The position numbers and the translations under genes were made by a program. Positions 61,810 to 64,000 of a stretch of 64,000 nucleotides of DNA are shown here, in pieces. The notes beneath the pieces are model-generated. The model did not search any database, was not told the DNA's origin, and saw only the letters and a program-made list of their open reading frames with translations. This DNA comes from Rhizobium sp. P38BS-XIX (GTDB lineage: Bacteria > Pseudomonadota > Alphaproteobacteria > Rhizobiales > Rhizobiaceae), in assembly GCF_012641435.1 (NCBI RefSeq), contig NZ_JABAIJ010000003.1:248001-312000 (forward strand), written 5' to 3'. Within the stretch, counting starts at the first letter, position 1; each line of letters begins with the position of its first letter.

Positions 61810-62284
61810 TCGGATTTGGGCCGAAGGCCGCTAAAGCCTGGTGTTGCTCGGGAAGCGGCACTTTGCGCCGAATCCCGAATTGCTACTAGGTTCAAGCATT
61901 TATTTGCAGCGCGCGCCTGAAAAGGCAAGCCTTTCAACTCGTCAACTTGTCGCTCCAGTAGAGAATGCTTTGAAAGCAGACCATAAACTAAGGCGGGTTG
62001 TACCACCTCGATACAGGCGGCAGCCTTTCGGTGAGGAGCTGCGATGCCTTGCGGTGACGAACGGGTGGTCCGCGCAGACGTCCGGTAGTATGGTTGTCTC
62101 GAGCGAAAACATAGCGGCATCATCGACGCCGCGAGGCGTCTCAGCTCATCACATTGCCGCCATAAGGCGATGCTTGATCCTATCCAAGCGAATCCGGGGC
62201 GGGCTCCGGATGATCGAACTTTGAGATGCAAGAGGCGACGATCTTCGAAGGCTTCTTGGCAATGGATTGTGAGGCCTTCAAATC
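61810..62284. other. Region without a confident gene
   Basis: About 470 bases between the AraC regulator and the hydrolase. Open frames on both strands (for example 61841-62224 plus) have no motif, no good ribosome site and Arg/Ser-rich shadow-like composition. It probably holds the promoters of the two divergent genes. Confidence 0.45.
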
Positions 62285-63208
62285 ATGATGGTGGATCGAC
62301 GTTCATTTCTGGCCGCCACGACATTCGCCTTGCTGTCTGCGAGAGCTCAGGCGGCGCCGTCAAATTCCGTCATTCCGCTATGGCCGGAATCGCCTCCAGG
62401 TGGCGGTGGACCAACCGGCGGTCTTTCGATCAGCGGGAAGGGGGCCGTCACCAATGTTGCGATGCCCACCTTGGAGGTGTTTGTGCCCGCGCGCCCAAAT
62501 GGCGCGAGCATGTTGATTGCGGCCGGTGGGGGATACAAGCGAATAGAATTGGAAAAAGAAGCGTATCCGGCTGCCCGCTGGCTGGCGGCGCGCGGTGTCA
62601 CCGCATTCGTATTGACCTATCGCCTGCCACTGGAGGGGTGGAGCGACCGACCGCTGGCGCCTCTGCAAGATGCGCAACGCGCCTTGCGGTATATTCGTGC
62701 AGAAGCCGGGTCCCGGCACCTCGACGCGTCGCGCGTCGGCGTTCTCGGCTTTTCGGCGGGCGGCCATTTGATGGGACTTGCGACGACACGGTCGGCCTTT
62801 GCCTCGTATCGGGCGACAGATGCGATCGACGAGCAATCTGCCCGCCCCAGCCTGGCGTCGCTGATCTATCCCGTCATCACATTGCAGCCGCCCTATGACC
62901 ACACCTCCGCCCGGCGCTCGCTGGTCGGCAAGCATCCGGACGAGCAGGAAAGCGCCGATTGGTCGGTGGAGACACATGTCCGTTCCGGTTGTCCACCGGT
63001 CTTTCTGGTGCAGGCCGAGGACGATCCCATTTCCGATCCGCAAAATACGATTCTAATGGCCGATGCTTGCCGAAAGGCTGGCGTTCCCGTTGAAATGCAC
63101 CGCCTGCCGAGCGGCGGCCATGGCTTTGGCATGGGCAAGACCGGCACACCGAGCATCCAATGGCCGGGATGGTGGGAGGAATGGCTGCGCGCCAACCGCT
63201 TCCTCTAG
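62285..63208 (+). CDS. Exported alpha/beta-hydrolase (acetyl-esterase-like)
   Basis: 307 aa. The N terminus DRRSFLAATTFALLSARAQA is a signal with a Tat-like R-R-S-F-L motif, so export in folded form is likely. The fold shows the oxyanion loop AAGGGYKRIELEKEAYP, nucleophile elbow GVLGFSAGGHLMG (Ser), acid FLVQAEDDPISDP (Asp) and SGGHGFGMG (His). This is the pattern of the xylan-acetyl-esterase/BD-FAE group that deacetylates plant-wall sugars. Substrate not proven. ATG at 62285 or 62288. Confidence 0.85.
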   Translation: MMVDRRSFLAATTFALLSARAQAAPSNSVIPLWPESPPGGGGPTGGLSISGKGAVTNVAMPTLEVFVPARPNGASMLIAAGGGYKRIELEKEAYPAARWLAARGVTAFVLTYRLPLEGWSDRPLAPLQDAQRALRYIRAEAGSRHLDASRVGVLGFSAGGHLMGLATTRSAFASYRATDAIDEQSARPSLASLIYPVITLQPPYDHTSARRSLVGKHPDEQESADWSVETHVRSGCPPVFLVQAEDDPISDPQNTILMADACRKAGVPVEMHRLPSGGHGFGMGKTGTPSIQWPGWWEEWLRANRFL

Positions 63209-63432
63209 CCGAGAGGGCTTCCTCTCTCCGGGCACGGTGCGAAAATGCTTTTACTCTTCCAACGATGGCTTTATGCCAAGCGTGGAGGGATTTGAAACGC
63301 CTATGCCGCGGGTGCATCACCAGCAGCGTGCTTGGCGGCAAATCTCTCTTGTCGCGGGCCATTTCGTGGCCTGCATCGCGAGGCGGGTCACCTTGCCTCA
63401 GCATCTGTCGATCAAACTCTTGGAATGAGACA

Positions 63433-64000
63433 TGAGCGAATCTTCGATAATTCCTGTCTTCGATGGTCATAATGACGTGTTGCTGCGTTTGCGTCGTGGC
63501 GGCTCCAATTCCGTCCGGTCTTTTTTGCAGGGCGAGGCCGCAGGCCATATCGATCTGCCGAAAGCGCGTCGTGGCGGCCTTGCCGGCGGCCTCTGTGCAG
63601 TCTTTATTCCATCTCCGGATCAGCCACGCGATCACAACGCGGATTTTCCCGCTCCGCCGCAGTCGGATGCCTTGAACGAAACCCTGGCGATGTTTCGCTT
63701 GCTTCTGGAGATTGAGGCGCAATCCGATGGGGCCGTGAAGGTTTGCCGCTCGGCTTCGGATATTCGTAGCTCGATTGCGGATGGCCGTTTTGCCGCCGTG
63801 TTCCACATCGAGGGAGCCGAGGCGATCGGGGCCGATCTCGATGCGCTCCATGTGCTGCATCAGGCGGGCCTGCGGACACTCGGACCAGTCTGGAGCCGGC
63901 CGAATGTCTTTGCCTATGGCGTGCCCTTCCGCTTCCCTTCGTCGCCGGATATCGGACCGGGTCTTACCGAAGCGGGTAAGGATTTGATCCGTGCTTGCAA
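63433..64000 (+). CDS. Membrane dipeptidase (peptidase M19), N-terminal part (runs off the window)
   Basis: 189 codons are visible from the ATG at 63433 to the right edge. FDGHNDVLL near the N terminus carries the His-x-Asp zinc ligands of renal-dipeptidase-type enzymes, and AVFHIEGAEAIGADLDALHV holds the bridging Glu; AGLRTLGPVWSRPNVFAYGV continues the barrel. Family members split dipeptides, including D-amino-acid and dehydro forms. No signal peptide is seen. Active-site His residues of the C-terminal half lie beyond the window. Confidence 0.88.

Noticed and set aside
61650..62231. Reverse 193-codon frame upstream of the AraC gene
   Set aside because: Arg/Ser-rich, no motif, overlaps the probable start and promoter of the AraC regulator in another frame.
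62877..63860. Reverse open frame over the hydrolase and dipeptidase genes
   Set aside because: The plus strand carries two clear enzyme families with catalytic motifs; the reverse product has none.

Overview
The window looks like chromosome, chromid or megaplasmid DNA of an alphaproteobacterium of the Rhizobiaceae (Rhizobium/Agrobacterium type). I infer this from the GC-rich codon use, the kdpFABCDE operon followed by a PtsN-like EIIA gene, the Agrobacterium-type uronate dehydrogenase, the DUF2934, KGG-type and PsiF-repeat small proteins, and the density of ABC uptake systems with dedicated regulators. It was read by eye with no database search. No rRNA, tRNA, CRISPR array, insertion sequence or phage gene was seen.

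Layout. 1-211: end of a Tim44-like gene and its terminator. 541-9582: potassium locus, with a putative KdpE site, a 27-codon ORF, kdpF, kdpA, an unannotated 53-aa membrane ORF, kdpB, kdpC, an intercistronic hairpin, kdpD, kdpE and an EIIA-Ntr paralogue. 9743-13552: sulfate ABC importer (sbp-cysT-cysW-cysA). 13645-18928: mixed genes, including uronate dehydrogenase, a MarR/SDR divergent pair with two matching operators, CDP-diacylglycerol diphosphatase and another SDR. 19041-21462: a cardiolipin synthase and EEP-family pair. 21813-26525: small stress-type proteins, GFA, GST, an Icmt-like methyltransferase, a stand-alone LigD polymerase domain and an SDR.

26759-31738: a sigma-54 module. An AcoR-type activator is followed by an inverted repeat (likely enhancer site), a near-consensus -24/-12 promoter, a butanediol-dehydrogenase-like enzyme and a SnoaL-flavin monooxygenase fusion. 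31997-32392: RidA. 32808-41984: a peptide-family ABC importer, a GNAT acetyltransferase, a GH20 beta-hexosaminidase and a convergent ROK regulator, best read as uptake and cleavage of a GlcNAc-containing oligosaccharide. 42279-44451: PsiF-repeat protein, LprI-like protein and an HtrA-like protease lacking a signal peptide. 44514-51148: a tetronate operon (ltnD-otnK-otnC-otnI-denD-SDR) with a divergent LacI regulator and an operator palindrome. It gives complete routes from L-threonate and D-erythronate to dihydroxyacetone phosphate. 51789-57270: GntR regulator, M20 amidohydrolase and a polar amino-acid ABC importer, suggesting use of an N-acyl or otherwise conjugated amino acid. 57487-64000: orphan genes (GT-like protein, small membrane and secreted proteins, VOC protein, AraC regulator, alpha/beta hydrolase) and the start of a membrane dipeptidase that runs off the window.

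The recurring theme is nutrient scavenging: each uptake or catabolic block has its own regulator, and several have readable operator candidates. I found no wholly new system. The best leads are the extra small ORFs inside the kdp operon, the sigma-54 ketone/alcohol module, and the 'peptide' transporter tied to a hexosaminidase.
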